64,000 nucleotides of DNA, taken from assembly GCA_016715115.1 (NCBI GenBank), contig JADKBM010000016.1, positions 1,426,001 through 1,490,000 on the forward strand. The letters are read 5' to 3'. The stretch's first letter is position 1. Each line of letters begins with the position of its first letter. Under the pieces are notes generated by a model, which had not been told where the DNA came from, did not search any database, and saw nothing but the letters and a program-made list of their open reading frames with translations. The DNA comes from Acidobacteriota bacterium. GTDB lineage: Bacteria; Acidobacteriota; Blastocatellia; Pyrinomonadales; Pyrinomonadaceae. A program made the position numbers and the translations under genes. Below, in pieces: positions 52,031 to 60,897 of the stretch.

Positions 52031-53524
52031 TCAAATGCTCCACGCGATCTGACTTCGTAGACGCATTATCGAGCGTTCTTTCCCGAGAACCTCAAACACC
52101 GCGATCATCGACGGACCGACGCCGACGCCCGAAAGCAGCGCCCGCGAGCCGTTCATAATAACTCCGAGCTTCGTACCTTTTTCTTCTGCGAAGGCGGCGA
52201 CGAGGGCGTAGATGGGATCGTGCGTGAAATCGTCGAGCGACTCGAATCGGTCCGCCAATTCCGGCAGCCACGATCGGAGATCCGGGAACTTCTTCAGGTT
52301 CTTCTCGATCGCCGCCGGATCGAAGTCAAAATCCTCGCTGAAGTAGGCGCGGCCCTGAGACGAAAAATCCTTGAGGTTGAAAAAACGCTCGCGAATCAGA
52401 TTGACCGTGTGTTCGAACCATTCACGATCGTCGTCTTCATACTCGTCGCGCCAAAGTTTGGCTGACCTGAGTTCGTCCTTCACAAACGGCAGCAGATCTT
52501 CAATGGGCATTGTTCGGATGTATTCGGCGTTCATCCAGATCGCTTTATCGTCCGTCCAGCGGCGCGGATTATTCAGATCGAAGTTGAACGTCGCGTTCGA
52601 TTGGTGAATTCGATCGAGCGAGAATTTCGCGACCAGTTCTTCGAGCGTATAGATTTCCTGTTCTTCACCGGCCGACCAGCCCAGAAGCGCGAGAAAATTT
52701 CGAAACGCGGCCGCCAGGAATCCGGCGTCGCGATACGTCGTCATCGAAACGATCTCGCCGTGAATCCGTTTCGAGAGTTTCTTTCCGCCTGGCGCCAAGA
52801 TCAGAGGCAGATGCGCGAAGTTCGGCGGTTTTACACCAAGCGCTTCGTAGATCAGGATCTGTTTGTGCGTGTTGGTCAAATGGTCTTGTCCGCGGATAAC
52901 GTCCGTGATGCCCATCTCGATGTCGTCGCAAACGACCGCGAGATTGTAGAGCGGATGCCCGTCGGAGCGGAGCAAGACCAAGTCTTCGATCTCGTCGTGA
53001 CCGCGTTCGAGCGAACCGTAAACGGCGTCTTGAAACGATGTTTTGCCCGCGGGCGGAACCTTCAGACGGATCGCGAACGGTTCGCCGGCCGCGGCGCGCG
53101 CGTCGGATTCGTCTCTCGCAAGTTCCCGATACACATTGTCCCGCATTGATTTCACGCCCTGATTGGCGCGAGCGCGTTCCGCGATCGTTTCCTTGATATT
53201 CTTGTCGCCGGCATCGACCTTCGGCGTAAAGTCGCGATACGCCTTCCCTTCCTCAAGGAGCTTCAGGGCGGTGGCGCGATGTTTCGGGGCATTGTTCGAC
53301 TGGTAAACGATCTCCTCGTCCGGTGCGAAACCAAGCCAAGCAAGGCCCTCGAGAATCGAACGCGTCGATTCTTTGGTCGAACGCGCAATGTCCGTGTCCT
53401 CGATCCGCAACAGGAACTTCCCGCCGACGTGGCGCGCGTAGAGATAATTGAACAGTGCGGTTCGCGCCGAGCCGATATGCAAATAGCCCGTCGGCGACGG
53501 GGCGAATCTAACTCTTGTAGTCAT
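52031..53524 (-). CDS. gltX: Glutamyl-tRNA synthetase
   Basis: The protein has 497 residues, normal length. RFAPSPTGYLHIGSARTALF carries the HIGH-type motif, and GGKKLSKRIHGEIVS carries the KMSKS-type motif. IRGQDHLTNTHKQILIYEAL and the C-terminal helical anticodon-binding part are also present. It charges tRNA-Glu (or tRNA-Glu and tRNA-Gln if non-discriminating) in the cytoplasm. The MmcQ/YjbR gene lies 6 bp upstream and is probably co-transcribed. The C-terminal 15 residues are next to the heptamer repeat that abuts the stop codon. Confidence 0.96.
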   Translation of the reverse strand: MTTRVRFAPSPTGYLHIGSARTALFNYLYARHVGGKFLLRIEDTDIARSTKESTRSILEGLAWLGFAPDEEIVYQSNNAPKHRATALKLLEEGKAYRDFTPKVDAGDKNIKETIAERARANQGVKSMRDNVYRELARDESDARAAAGEPFAIRLKVPPAGKTSFQDAVYGSLERGHDEIEDLVLLRSDGHPLYNLAVVCDDIEMGITDVIRGQDHLTNTHKQILIYEALGVKPPNFAHLPLILAPGGKKLSKRIHGEIVSMTTYRDAGFLAAAFRNFLALLGWSAGEEQEIYTLEELVAKFSLDRIHQSNATFNFDLNNPRRWTDDKAIWMNAEYIRTMPIEDLLPFVKDELRSAKLWRDEYEDDDREWFEHTVNLIRERFFNLKDFSSQGRAYFSEDFDFDPAAIEKNLKKFPDLRSWLPELADRFESLDDFTHDPIYALVAAFAEEKGTKLGVIMNGSRALLSGVGVGPSMIAVFEVLGKERSIMRLRSQIAWSI

Positions 53525-53530
53525 AAGAAC

Positions 53531-53866
53531 TCAATCCTGATATTTTTCTGCGAGTTTCGCGGGTGCCTTTCCGCGGTATGCGACGCGCAGTGCGTCTTTG
53601 AAAACTTCCGGACGCACGCGCCCGATCTCAAAATAGGTTGCGCCTTTTGCGCCCCACGCGTTCGGAACGGGATAGATCGTATCGTCGTCGACGAACAATG
53701 ATTGCTCGACGGGTGTCAGCGAAATCATCGCAAGGCGCTTTTCGACATCGATCGTCGCAAATATCTTCTTTCGAATTCGAAACGATGTTAGGTGAAAATG
53801 CGGCAACTCGACGGATTCCTCAAACCCAAGCGCAAGTTCACGGACCTTTTCGACAGTCAGGCTCAT
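53531..53866 (-). CDS. MmcQ/YjbR-family DNA-binding-like protein
   Basis: The protein has 111 residues with the CyaY-like double-wing fold typical of MmcQ/YjbR. Readable pattern: VEKVRELALGFEESVELPHF, TSFRIRKKIFATIDVEKRLA, then the conserved end NAWGAKGATYFEIGRVRPEV. The cellular role of this family is poorly defined; DNA binding has been proposed from structure. It precedes gltX by 6 bp. The start codon is at the edge of the minisatellite, about 14 bp from the first repeat-like sequence. Confidence 0.87.
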   Translation of the reverse strand: MSLTVEKVRELALGFEESVELPHFHLTSFRIRKKIFATIDVEKRLAMISLTPVEQSLFVDDDTIYPVPNAWGAKGATYFEIGRVRPEVFKDALRVAYRGKAPAKLAEKYQD

Positions 53867-53879
53867 TTCGCATATTCAG

Positions 53880-54451
53880 GAATTCGGTTGATTCCAAATT
53901 CCAGGATTTCGGATTCCAGATTCCAGATTCCAAGGATTCCAGATTTCGGATTCCAGATTCCAAGGATTCCAAGGATTCCAAGATTCCAGATTTCGGATTC
54001 CAGATTTCGGATTCCGGATTCCGGATTCCAGATTCCAGGAATCCTCTGGAATCTATTGGAATCCTCTGGAATCTCTTGGAATCCTCTGGAATCTCTTGGA
54101 ATCCTCTGGAATCTCTTGGAATCCCGTGGGATCTCTTGGAATCCTCTGGAATCTCTTGGAATCCTTTGGAATCCTCTGGAATCTCTTGGAATCCTCTGGA
54201 ATCTCTTGGAATCCTCTGGAATCTCTTGGAATCCTCTGGAATCTCTTGGAATCCTCTGGAATCTCTTGGAATCCTCTGGAATCTCTTGGAATCCTCTGGA
54301 ATCTCTTGGAATCCTCTGGAATCTCTTGGAATCCTCTGGAATCTCTTGGAATCCTCTGGAATCTCTTGGAATCCCGTGGGATCTCTTGGAATCCTCTGGA
54401 ATCTCTTGGAATCCTTTGGAATCCTCTGGAATCTCTTGGAATCTTCTATAA
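53880..54451. repeat. Minisatellite of 10/20-bp units beside tRNA-Ser
   Basis: From 54038 to 54451 GGAATCCTCTGGAATCTCTT repeats about 20 times, itself two related 10-mers. Variant units (ATCCCGTGGG and ATCCTTTGGA) recur 250 bp apart, revealing a duplicated higher-order block. The left flank (53880-54037) is a looser heptamer tract (ATTCCAG, ATTTCGG). Long open frames exist on both strands in several frames simply because the units lack stop triplets. No ribosome site or signal peptide supports translation. Confidence 0.92.
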
Positions 54452-54540
54452 TCCCTGATCCAAAAACACGAAAAGCTATCAAATCCCAAATTTGATAGCC
54501 GATCAATCCCAAATCTAAAATCACCAATCCAAAATCGGTA

Positions 54541-54631
54541 TGGCGGAGACAACAGGATTCGAACCTGTGAAGGGCTTTTGACCCTTAACGATTTAGCAAA
54601 CCGCCGCTTTCAGCCGCTCAGCCATGTCTCC
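54541..54631 (-). tRNA. tRNA-Ser (anticodon GCT)
   Basis: The 91-nt minus-strand gene starts GGAGACATGGCTGAGCGG and ends with an encoded CCA (TGTCTCCGCCA). Acceptor stem GGAGACA/TGTCTCC is perfect. The anticodon loop TTGCTAA gives GCT (plus-strand AGC at 54595-54597), reading AGC and AGT. The long variable arm (AAGGGTC...GCCCTT) and GGTTCGAATCC T-arm are typical of tRNA-Ser. The 20-bp minisatellite lies downstream of its 3' end. Confidence 0.97.
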
Positions 54632-54725
54632 GCACGAGCGTTCAAAGTAAGTTTTAATTCTATCTGCTAAGCAAACTTTGTCAAGCCTTGTCGCATCACA
54701 CCTACGAATTCAACGTGCGTATTGC

Positions 54726-54754
54726 TTGACACATTTGTGTTAACCGCAGAAAAT
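54726..54754 (+). promoter_or_regulatory. Candidate promoter for the TonB-receptor-like gene
   Basis: A perfect TTGACA (54726-54731) is followed at 17 bp by GAAAAT (54749-54754), a 4/6 match to the -10 box. About 107 bp remain to the start codon. Confidence 0.45.
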
Positions 54755-54861
54755 ACGTAGGTGTCCCAAAATGGTCGCTGGCTGACGAAGCTAAGTCAAA
54801 AGAACCGCGACTCTGAAAACCTGGCTCTCCCAAGCGATTGTTTGGCGGAGGAAGTTTTTTG

Positions 54862-56595
54862 ATGAATTTAACTGTTGCCCCTAAATCAAGTCTGAAAATG
54901 GCGTTTTTCGCCGTCGCCGTAATTGCGGCGTTTTTCGTCTTGGTGTCTGATAGCCGGGCAAACACTTCCGGCACTAAGCGCGGCGGTTTGGGAATCATCA
55001 AAGGATTTGTCAAAGACCAGACGGGAAATCCGATTGCCGAAGCATACGTGATGATCTCGAGCGCGGAGACCTCGCGCCTCGTCAAACAGGTTCGATCGGC
55101 AACGAACGGCAGTTTTCTTGCAAAAGTACTTCCGGGAACATACAAACTTCTTGCCGTTGCGCAGGGTTTCAATCCGATTTCGCTCTCGGAAGTCGAAGTG
55201 AACCGCTCGGGAGAGTTCGTTTATAAGTTCAGTCTTGAACGCGCCGGGAGCGGCAACACGCTTCCCGAAAAGAGGGGCGACCGAAATTCCTCGAGATGGA
55301 GCATTCGTGCCTCAGCGATCAGAAATTCGGTTTACCAGAACACCGAAGGCGAGACTCCGATCGACGGCGACGATGTTGTCGATGCCGAACCTGCCGACGT
55401 TCAATCAAGATCGGAGCGAAAGTCGCAAACCGTAATCGAGACTTTTGCTGCAACGCGCGACGGCGCTGCTTTCGGAGGCGCAAATTTCGCCACTCTTCTG
55501 CCGTTAACCGAAAACTCCGAACTCGTTATCGCCGGTCAAACAACAACCGGCGCGACGTCGCCGCAACGGCTCGAGGCGCGCTATACCTTCCGACCAAACG
55601 ATTCACATCAGATCCGCATCAACACCAGCGTCGCGAAACTCGGCTCCGTCGAACTTGGCGACCAGCAGAAGCAGATCGGGCAATTCTCGGTTCAAGCAAC
55701 CGATGAATGGCGCGTGAAAAACGGCTTCGTTCTTGTGCTCGGATTTGATTATTCGAAGTTCATCGGCGCCGGCGACGATTTTTCCGTCAGCCCGCGACTC
55801 GGCCTCCAATACGATATCAACTCGCGCACCCGTTTTCGATCTGCGTACACGACGCAGAATGAGGATCGAACGTGGTCGCGCGCGATCGAACTTGAAGATT
55901 CGACCGTGATGTTTCGGGAACCTGTCGCGGTCAGCGATTTTGTCGTTGAAAACAATCGTCCGCGGATGAATCGTAGCAGCCGGTTCGAGTTCGGCGTCGA
56001 ACGGATCCTGGATTCGAATTCGACGATCGAGGCAAATGTCTTTTTCGATCTGACGAACAGCCGCGGCGTCGGCTTGATGAACATCCCGTTTGAGTTCACG
56101 GGCGGCGAGGTCAACGATTTCGTGGCGAATCAGCAAGGTCGGGCGCAGGGAGCGAGGGTCGTGTACTCACGCCGGCTGAACGGACTTTTCAGCACTTCGG
56201 CCGGTTATTCGTTCGGAAACGGCCAGAAACTGTCCGAGAAGGCGATTACGACCCCGGCGAGTGCTTTTGAAGACGCGCTTTTCCAAACGTTCTTTGGCCA
56301 ATTCGACGCCGCGCTCAAGACCGGAACACAGGTCAAAACGGTGTTTCGGCTTTCATCGCAGGCAACCGTCTTCGCGATCGATCCGTTTCAAGGCCGGATG
56401 ATGATCTACGATCCGGGTTTGAGTGTTTTGGTGACGCAATCGCTGCCGACTCTTGGGCTTCCGATACGCGCCCAGGCGGTGATCGACGCGCGAAATTTGT
56501 TCGACTTTCAGACGGGCATAAACGGTGAGGAGGGCAGCCTCAAACTTTCGTCTCAGAAACGCGCCTTGAGCGGCGGAATTATGGTCAGGTTCTAG
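54862..56595 (+). CDS. TonB-dependent-receptor-like outer-membrane protein with carboxypeptidase-regulatory domain
   Basis: The protein has 577 residues from ATG 54862 behind GGAGGA. The signal segment is MAFFAVAVIAAFFVLVSDSRA. A CarboxypepD-regulatory-like domain covers residues about 45-125 (GIIKGFVKDQTGNPIAEAYV ... VLPGTYKLLAVAQGF). The remainder is an alternating beta-strand pattern ending in GGIMVRF, fitting an outer-membrane barrel with a terminal aromatic. No plug domain of ordinary length is visible: the segment between is only about 100 residues and Ser/Asp-rich. It is thus an atypical or truncated TonB-receptor relative. Substrate unknown. A terminator follows the stop. Confidence 0.82.
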   Translation: MNLTVAPKSSLKMAFFAVAVIAAFFVLVSDSRANTSGTKRGGLGIIKGFVKDQTGNPIAEAYVMISSAETSRLVKQVRSATNGSFLAKVLPGTYKLLAVAQGFNPISLSEVEVNRSGEFVYKFSLERAGSGNTLPEKRGDRNSSRWSIRASAIRNSVYQNTEGETPIDGDDVVDAEPADVQSRSERKSQTVIETFAATRDGAAFGGANFATLLPLTENSELVIAGQTTTGATSPQRLEARYTFRPNDSHQIRINTSVAKLGSVELGDQQKQIGQFSVQATDEWRVKNGFVLVLGFDYSKFIGAGDDFSVSPRLGLQYDINSRTRFRSAYTTQNEDRTWSRAIELEDSTVMFREPVAVSDFVVENNRPRMNRSSRFEFGVERILDSNSTIEANVFFDLTNSRGVGLMNIPFEFTGGEVNDFVANQQGRAQGARVVYSRRLNGLFSTSAGYSFGNGQKLSEKAITTPASAFEDALFQTFFGQFDAALKTGTQVKTVFRLSSQATVFAIDPFQGRMMIYDPGLSVLVTQSLPTLGLPIRAQAVIDARNLFDFQTGINGEEGSLKLSSQKRALSGGIMVRF

Positions 56596-56626
56596 GAAGC
56601 AAGATAGATCGGAAGAAAATCACTGA

Positions 56627-56661
56627 TCCAAAGCCGTGCGTTTTCGGACTTTGGATTTTTT
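56627..56661 (+). terminator. Rho-independent terminator
   Basis: TCCAAAGCCG and CGG-A-CTTTGGA form a stem with one bulge around TGCGTTTT, then TTTTTT. It lies about 30 bp after the stop of the TonB-receptor-like gene. Confidence 0.8.
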
Positions 56662-56781
56662 GTTTCCAAAATCTTGGATGACAAAGCAAAAAACTGAATC
56701 AGAAGTTCGTGCAAGGGCCTTAGGAGAGTATTAAATCCGTCAAATCGTTGGCGTTTATCGATGACGGCCCCAAAGCCCCAA

Positions 56782-56798
56782 CTGGAACGGCTTTTGCG
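56782..56798 (+). promoter_or_regulatory. Sigma-54-type promoter before the histidine kinase
   Basis: ACTGGAACGGCTTTTGCGT contains GG (56784-56785) and GC (56796-56797) exactly 10 bp apart. The -24 box CTGGAACG differs from TTGGCACG at two bases; the -12 box TTTTGCG is good. Predicted start near 56809 leaves a 24-nt leader before ATG 56833. Confidence 0.6.
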
Positions 56799-56832
56799 TT
56801 AACTATTGCTCGGCATTTATTGCCTCTCAACG

Positions 56833-59796
56833 ATGACGGGGAAAGTACTGACAAGCTGGAGTCTCGTGTGGTTGCTGGCCACGGTCTTATTGATCGCGGG
56901 CGGCGCTTTGAACCTTTCTCAGCGGGCCATCCAAAAGCTTCCTCCCGTTGACGGAGTCGACTGGCAAATGCGTTCCGACGGCGGAATCTATGCTGAAGTA
57001 GTGCGTCCTGGTTACGCCGCATCGCGAGCCGGGATCTCGGTCGGAGACCGACTCATCGGAATCGGTCTCGACGGAGACAAACCGCAGGAGATAACGGCGC
57101 CGGTTGATGTACAGATGTTCATCGAAGTGGCCGGGGTCGGAGGGAGCCTGACCTACTTCTACCAGCGGCCATCCTACTCTTTTGCGAATAATTATTATTA
57201 CGCCGACCTGAAAAACATCGACAGCATTCCGCGTTGGACCGCGTCGACGATCTTTGTCGGACTCGTCGGACTGATTTGGCTCGGTGTCGGCATCTTCGTC
57301 CTATTCAAACAAGGCAGTCGCTCGCCTTTCGTCCTGCATTTCGCAACCGTCTGTCTCGCGGCGTTCGTCTTTCACGTTTACAAACAGATAGGTTTCGGCG
57401 AGGACTTTGATCTCGCGGTCAAACTGCTCGATAACATCGCATTTGCGTTCTTTGTCCCGTTATTCCTGCATTTCTGTCTCCGCTATCCGGTAAGGAGTGA
57501 CGTCTTTCTTGAGAACTCCAGGATGCGCACGGTCGGACTCTATGTTCCGGCGGCGGTGATCTCGGTCGCGATGGTGATCCTCTCGGTTTTCCCCCAGGTT
57601 TTCCCCCAATCTTCATTCGCCGCCGCATTCGCTTACTTTGACGCCCATTTTGAGATAATCAGCCGACTGGACAGCGCGAATCTTTACCACTTCGTCATCG
57701 GAACGGCACTCGGAGCCGTGATCCTGATCAGGCGCTTCGTGCGCAACCGTCAAACCGTTGTCCGTCAGCGTTTGAAATGGGCGATGTGGGGAACGATTGC
57801 GGCGATCATTCCGATCATCATTTTTCAAATCGCGAAACGGATCGTGAATCTTCCGGAAGACGGCTACACGACGGCGATGACAACCTTGCCGTTGGCGCTG
57901 ATTCCGCTCAGTTTCGGGCATTCGGTCGTTCGCTATCGCCTGATGGATGTTGACGTCGTCGTCCGGCGCGCGCTGGTTTACGCGATCACAACCGTGGCGA
58001 TTGCGATGATGATCGGAACGGTCGCGCTCGGACTGGTCTTTCTTGCCGTCGGCGACAATCTTTCGACGACCGAGATCTCACTTCGGGCCCTGATCGCGAT
58101 CATCGCGATGGCCGGGATCGTGTTGCTCAGCGAACCCCTGAAGAACTTTCTGCAGGAGCGTGCCGACCGCTTTTTCTATGGCGAACGATACGATTTGCGG
58201 CGCGGATTGCTTGATTTCGGGCGCACGCTTTCAGCGACGACCTCGCTCGATCCTTTGCTCAACGCGTTGACCGAAAGGCTTCGCCAGGTTCTCGACGTCG
58301 AAAAAGTCGCGGTCTTCGTCGAAGACGACGATGCGACCGGTCAGTACCGTCTCGCAAAATCGATCGGGATCGGCGAATACAAGATTCCGGGCGATTTTCG
58401 GCAGATGATCCGCCAGAAGAGCGCCCAACGAGGCATTGTACGCGCCGATGAACTCGATTTGATGGAGATCGAAACGACGAGCGGCAATGGCCATAACGGA
58501 GGACTCATCCGTCAGGAACTTCATTACTTCGTCCCGTGCGTCGCGCGCGGCAAAATGGTCGCCGTCATCGGGCTCGGACGCGGCTCCGACGGATCGCTGC
58601 TCTCGTCGGAAGACATCGATATCCTTCAGACCGTATCCGGTTACGTCGCGGTCGCGGTCGAAAACTCGCTGCTCTACCAGGAACAGGAGAAACGCACCGA
58701 AGAACTCGAATTGCTCAAAGAATTCAATGAGTCGATCGTCGAATCGGTCAATGTCGGGCTTCTTGCGGTCGACGAATCGGGCCGCATCACCCGCTGTAAT
58801 TCGACCTTCGAGGAGATGCTGGGACTGAAACGCGAAGAGGCTCTAGGACGACCGGTCGAAGAGATATTTGACGAAGGTTTCGTCTCGAATCTCGAGAACA
58901 TTCTCGGCAAGTCGCGCTGGCACCTGACCGAGATCCGGCACGCATACAAGATGCACACGACTTCGGCGAAAGGAAAATCACTGATTCTCAACGTTGCCGT
59001 CGCGCCGCTACGTTCGGTCTCGCACAGCCAATCCGGCGGCATCGTCGTCTTTGAAAACGTCACGTCGCGTGTCAAGCTCGAAGAAACGCTTCAGCAGAGC
59101 GAGAAGCTTTCGTCCATCGGGCTTCTCGCCGCGGGAGTCGCGCACGAGGTCAACACCCCGCTCACCGGTGTTTCAAGTTATACGCAAATGCTGCTCGGGA
59201 TGATCCCCGAAACCGACCCGAAACACGCGCTGCTCAAGAAGGTCCAAAAGCAGACCGAACGCGCGTCGAACATTGCCGGCAACCTGCTTAACTTCTCGCG
59301 TTCGGGCGGTTCGGCCGATTTTATCGAGATCGGCATCAACAAACTCCTTGATGACACGCTTCAGCTTCTGGAACCGCAGATGCGCAAATCGCAGATCGAG
59401 GTCGTCCGAAACTACGCTGATTCACTTCCGGAGATCTTCGGCAACGCCGGCAAATTGCAGCAGGTGTTCACGAACCTCATCCTCAATGCACGCGATGCGA
59501 TGCTCGACGGCGGCAAGATCACGCTTGAGACGAAGCTCGAAAACGAAGGCGAGGTCGTGATCGTCGTTGCGGACACCGGTGACGGAATTGCGCCCGAAAA
59601 TATCAAGAAGATCTACGATCCGTTCTTCACGACCAAAGGCGTCGGCAGCGGCACCGGGCTCGGGCTCGCAGTCTCATACGGTATCGTCCAGGAACATTCC
59701 GGCACCATCGAGGCCCACAGCGAAGTCGACACGGGCACGACATTTCGCCTGACGTTTCCGGTCGTAGAAAGAGAATTGCAGCGCGCCGTTAGTTAA
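56833..59796 (+). CDS. Membrane sensor histidine kinase with PDZ, GAF and PAS domains (NtrB/PilS-like)
   Basis: The protein has 987 residues from ATG 56833; a TTG 27 bases earlier overlaps the predicted promoter start. Order: a membrane helix; a PDZ-like domain (VVRPGYAASRAGISVGDRLI); about seven more helices (residues about 130-410); a GAF domain (about 420-610); a PAS domain (about 625-740; ESVNVGLLAVDESGRITRCN). The HisKA follows with His771 in GVAHEVNTPLTG, then an ATPase with N-box LILNARDAM and DTGDGIAP...TGLGLA. HEVNxP is characteristic of NtrB-like kinases that act with sigma-54 activators. No response regulator gene is adjacent. The ligand is unknown. Confidence 0.9.
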   Translation: MTGKVLTSWSLVWLLATVLLIAGGALNLSQRAIQKLPPVDGVDWQMRSDGGIYAEVVRPGYAASRAGISVGDRLIGIGLDGDKPQEITAPVDVQMFIEVAGVGGSLTYFYQRPSYSFANNYYYADLKNIDSIPRWTASTIFVGLVGLIWLGVGIFVLFKQGSRSPFVLHFATVCLAAFVFHVYKQIGFGEDFDLAVKLLDNIAFAFFVPLFLHFCLRYPVRSDVFLENSRMRTVGLYVPAAVISVAMVILSVFPQVFPQSSFAAAFAYFDAHFEIISRLDSANLYHFVIGTALGAVILIRRFVRNRQTVVRQRLKWAMWGTIAAIIPIIIFQIAKRIVNLPEDGYTTAMTTLPLALIPLSFGHSVVRYRLMDVDVVVRRALVYAITTVAIAMMIGTVALGLVFLAVGDNLSTTEISLRALIAIIAMAGIVLLSEPLKNFLQERADRFFYGERYDLRRGLLDFGRTLSATTSLDPLLNALTERLRQVLDVEKVAVFVEDDDATGQYRLAKSIGIGEYKIPGDFRQMIRQKSAQRGIVRADELDLMEIETTSGNGHNGGLIRQELHYFVPCVARGKMVAVIGLGRGSDGSLLSSEDIDILQTVSGYVAVAVENSLLYQEQEKRTEELELLKEFNESIVESVNVGLLAVDESGRITRCNSTFEEMLGLKREEALGRPVEEIFDEGFVSNLENILGKSRWHLTEIRHAYKMHTTSAKGKSLILNVAVAPLRSVSHSQSGGIVVFENVTSRVKLEETLQQSEKLSSIGLLAAGVAHEVNTPLTGVSSYTQMLLGMIPETDPKHALLKKVQKQTERASNIAGNLLNFSRSGGSADFIEIGINKLLDDTLQLLEPQMRKSQIEVVRNYADSLPEIFGNAGKLQQVFTNLILNARDAMLDGGKITLETKLENEGEVVIVVADTGDGIAPENIKKIYDPFFTTKGVGSGTGLGLAVSYGIVQEHSGTIEAHSEVDTGTTFRLTFPVVERELQRAVS

Positions 59797-60040
59797 TCGA
59801 TTGCCTTCCTTCAAACCGGTCACGCGAAACAAAGTTGATTGTCCGCGAAATTCGCGAAAAAACGCGACAACGACGAACAGCCGCTTTTCGCATTTGCACC
59901 GATTCGCTTCGTTCTTTTTTGCGTATTTCGCGTATTTCGCGGGCAATCTTTCGGCGAATAACGACAATTGGGGATCGGCGTCTACAGCGGCCTTGCGTTT
60001 TGGGTAGACTTTCGCCGACAGATCCCCATCGAAAACACGA

Positions 60041-60868
60041 ATGCCCGAACCAGAAGATTTTGTCGCCCTGAACGAATCCATCATTCCAGCCGCTGATGCT
60101 AATCTGGCATCGCTTTCAAACGCCGCGCTTTACGGCAAAGGCGTTTTCACAACGATCGCGATCAACGCCGGAAAGCCCGTCTTTTGGGAGAAACACTGGC
60201 ATAGATTGACCGATAACGCCGCGCGACTCGGCATCGGATCGCCGAACAGATCGAGCGTTCTCTCTGCGCTTACGAGGCTTATCGAAACGAGCAAGCTTGG
60301 CCGCGGTCGTGCGCGTGTGACGGTTTTCGATGAATCTCGCAGTCCGCTCTGGTCGACCTCTCACAAAGTCGGATCTTCCGTGCTGATCACGACTGCCGGG
60401 CCGCGTGAGCTTCCCAGGACGCTGCGATTGAATCTGTCGAGGTATTGCGTTAACTCGCGCTCGCCGCTTGCCGGTATCAAATCGTGCAACTATTTGGAAC
60501 AAACGCTGGTGCTCGATGAAGCCCGAAAACGCGGATTCGACGAAGCGATCCGACTCAATGAGCATGGCGACATCGTTTCCGCGGCAATGGCCAACGTATT
60601 CTGGGTGAAGAACGGCGCGGTTTTCACACCGGATCTCGAAACGGGCTGTCTTGCCGGCACGACGCGCGGGTTTGTTATCGAGAACTTTGGGGTCGACGAA
60701 GTCCGGGCCGGGCTTCCAGCCTTGGAAACCGCCGACGAAGTTTTCGTGACCTCGGCCGGGATCGGAATCAGGCGCGCCGTTTTCAACGATCTTGAAAACG
60801 CATCTGATGCGATAACGGATAAAGTCATCGACGCGTTCCGAAAGATCGTGGCCGGCAGCTCGTTCTGA
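60041..60868 (+). CDS. Class IV PLP aminotransferase/lyase (PabC- or IlvE-like)
   Basis: The protein has 275 residues from ATG 60041. Fold type IV features: SLSNAALYGKGVFTTIAINA at the N-terminus, ARVTVFDESRSP, then the cofactor lysine in GIKSCNYLEQTLVLDEARKR, the phosphate-binding MANVFWVKNGAVFTP, and GCLAGTTRGFVIE followed by VFVTSAGIGIRRAV. This fits 4-amino-4-deoxychorismate lyase (PabC) or a branched-chain aminotransferase. The RGFDEAIRLNEHGDIVSAAMANVFW segment favours PabC-like enzymes, but the two cannot be separated by eye. No pabA/pabB is adjacent. Confidence 0.85.
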   Translation: MPEPEDFVALNESIIPAADANLASLSNAALYGKGVFTTIAINAGKPVFWEKHWHRLTDNAARLGIGSPNRSSVLSALTRLIETSKLGRGRARVTVFDESRSPLWSTSHKVGSSVLITTAGPRELPRTLRLNLSRYCVNSRSPLAGIKSCNYLEQTLVLDEARKRGFDEAIRLNEHGDIVSAAMANVFWVKNGAVFTPDLETGCLAGTTRGFVIENFGVDEVRAGLPALETADEVFVTSAGIGIRRAVFNDLENASDAITDKVIDAFRKIVAGSSF

Positions 60869-60897
60869 GGTTCTTGTAAAGCGTTCTTTTCGATGTC

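Noticed and set aside
53880..54451. Possible CRISPR array
   Set aside because: Units are contiguous with no unique spacers and no cas genes are in the window.
53638..54552. Four overlapping long open frames (220-285 codons) on both strands, rich in LESSGISWNP or RFQRIPRDS repeats
   Set aside because: They are by-products of a stop-free 20-bp DNA repeat; no ribosome site, signal peptide or codon bias, and several frames are open at once.
59797..60040. Small frames between the kinase and the class IV aminotransferase
   Set aside because: They run through GCGTATTTCGCG-type repeats and have no ribosome site.
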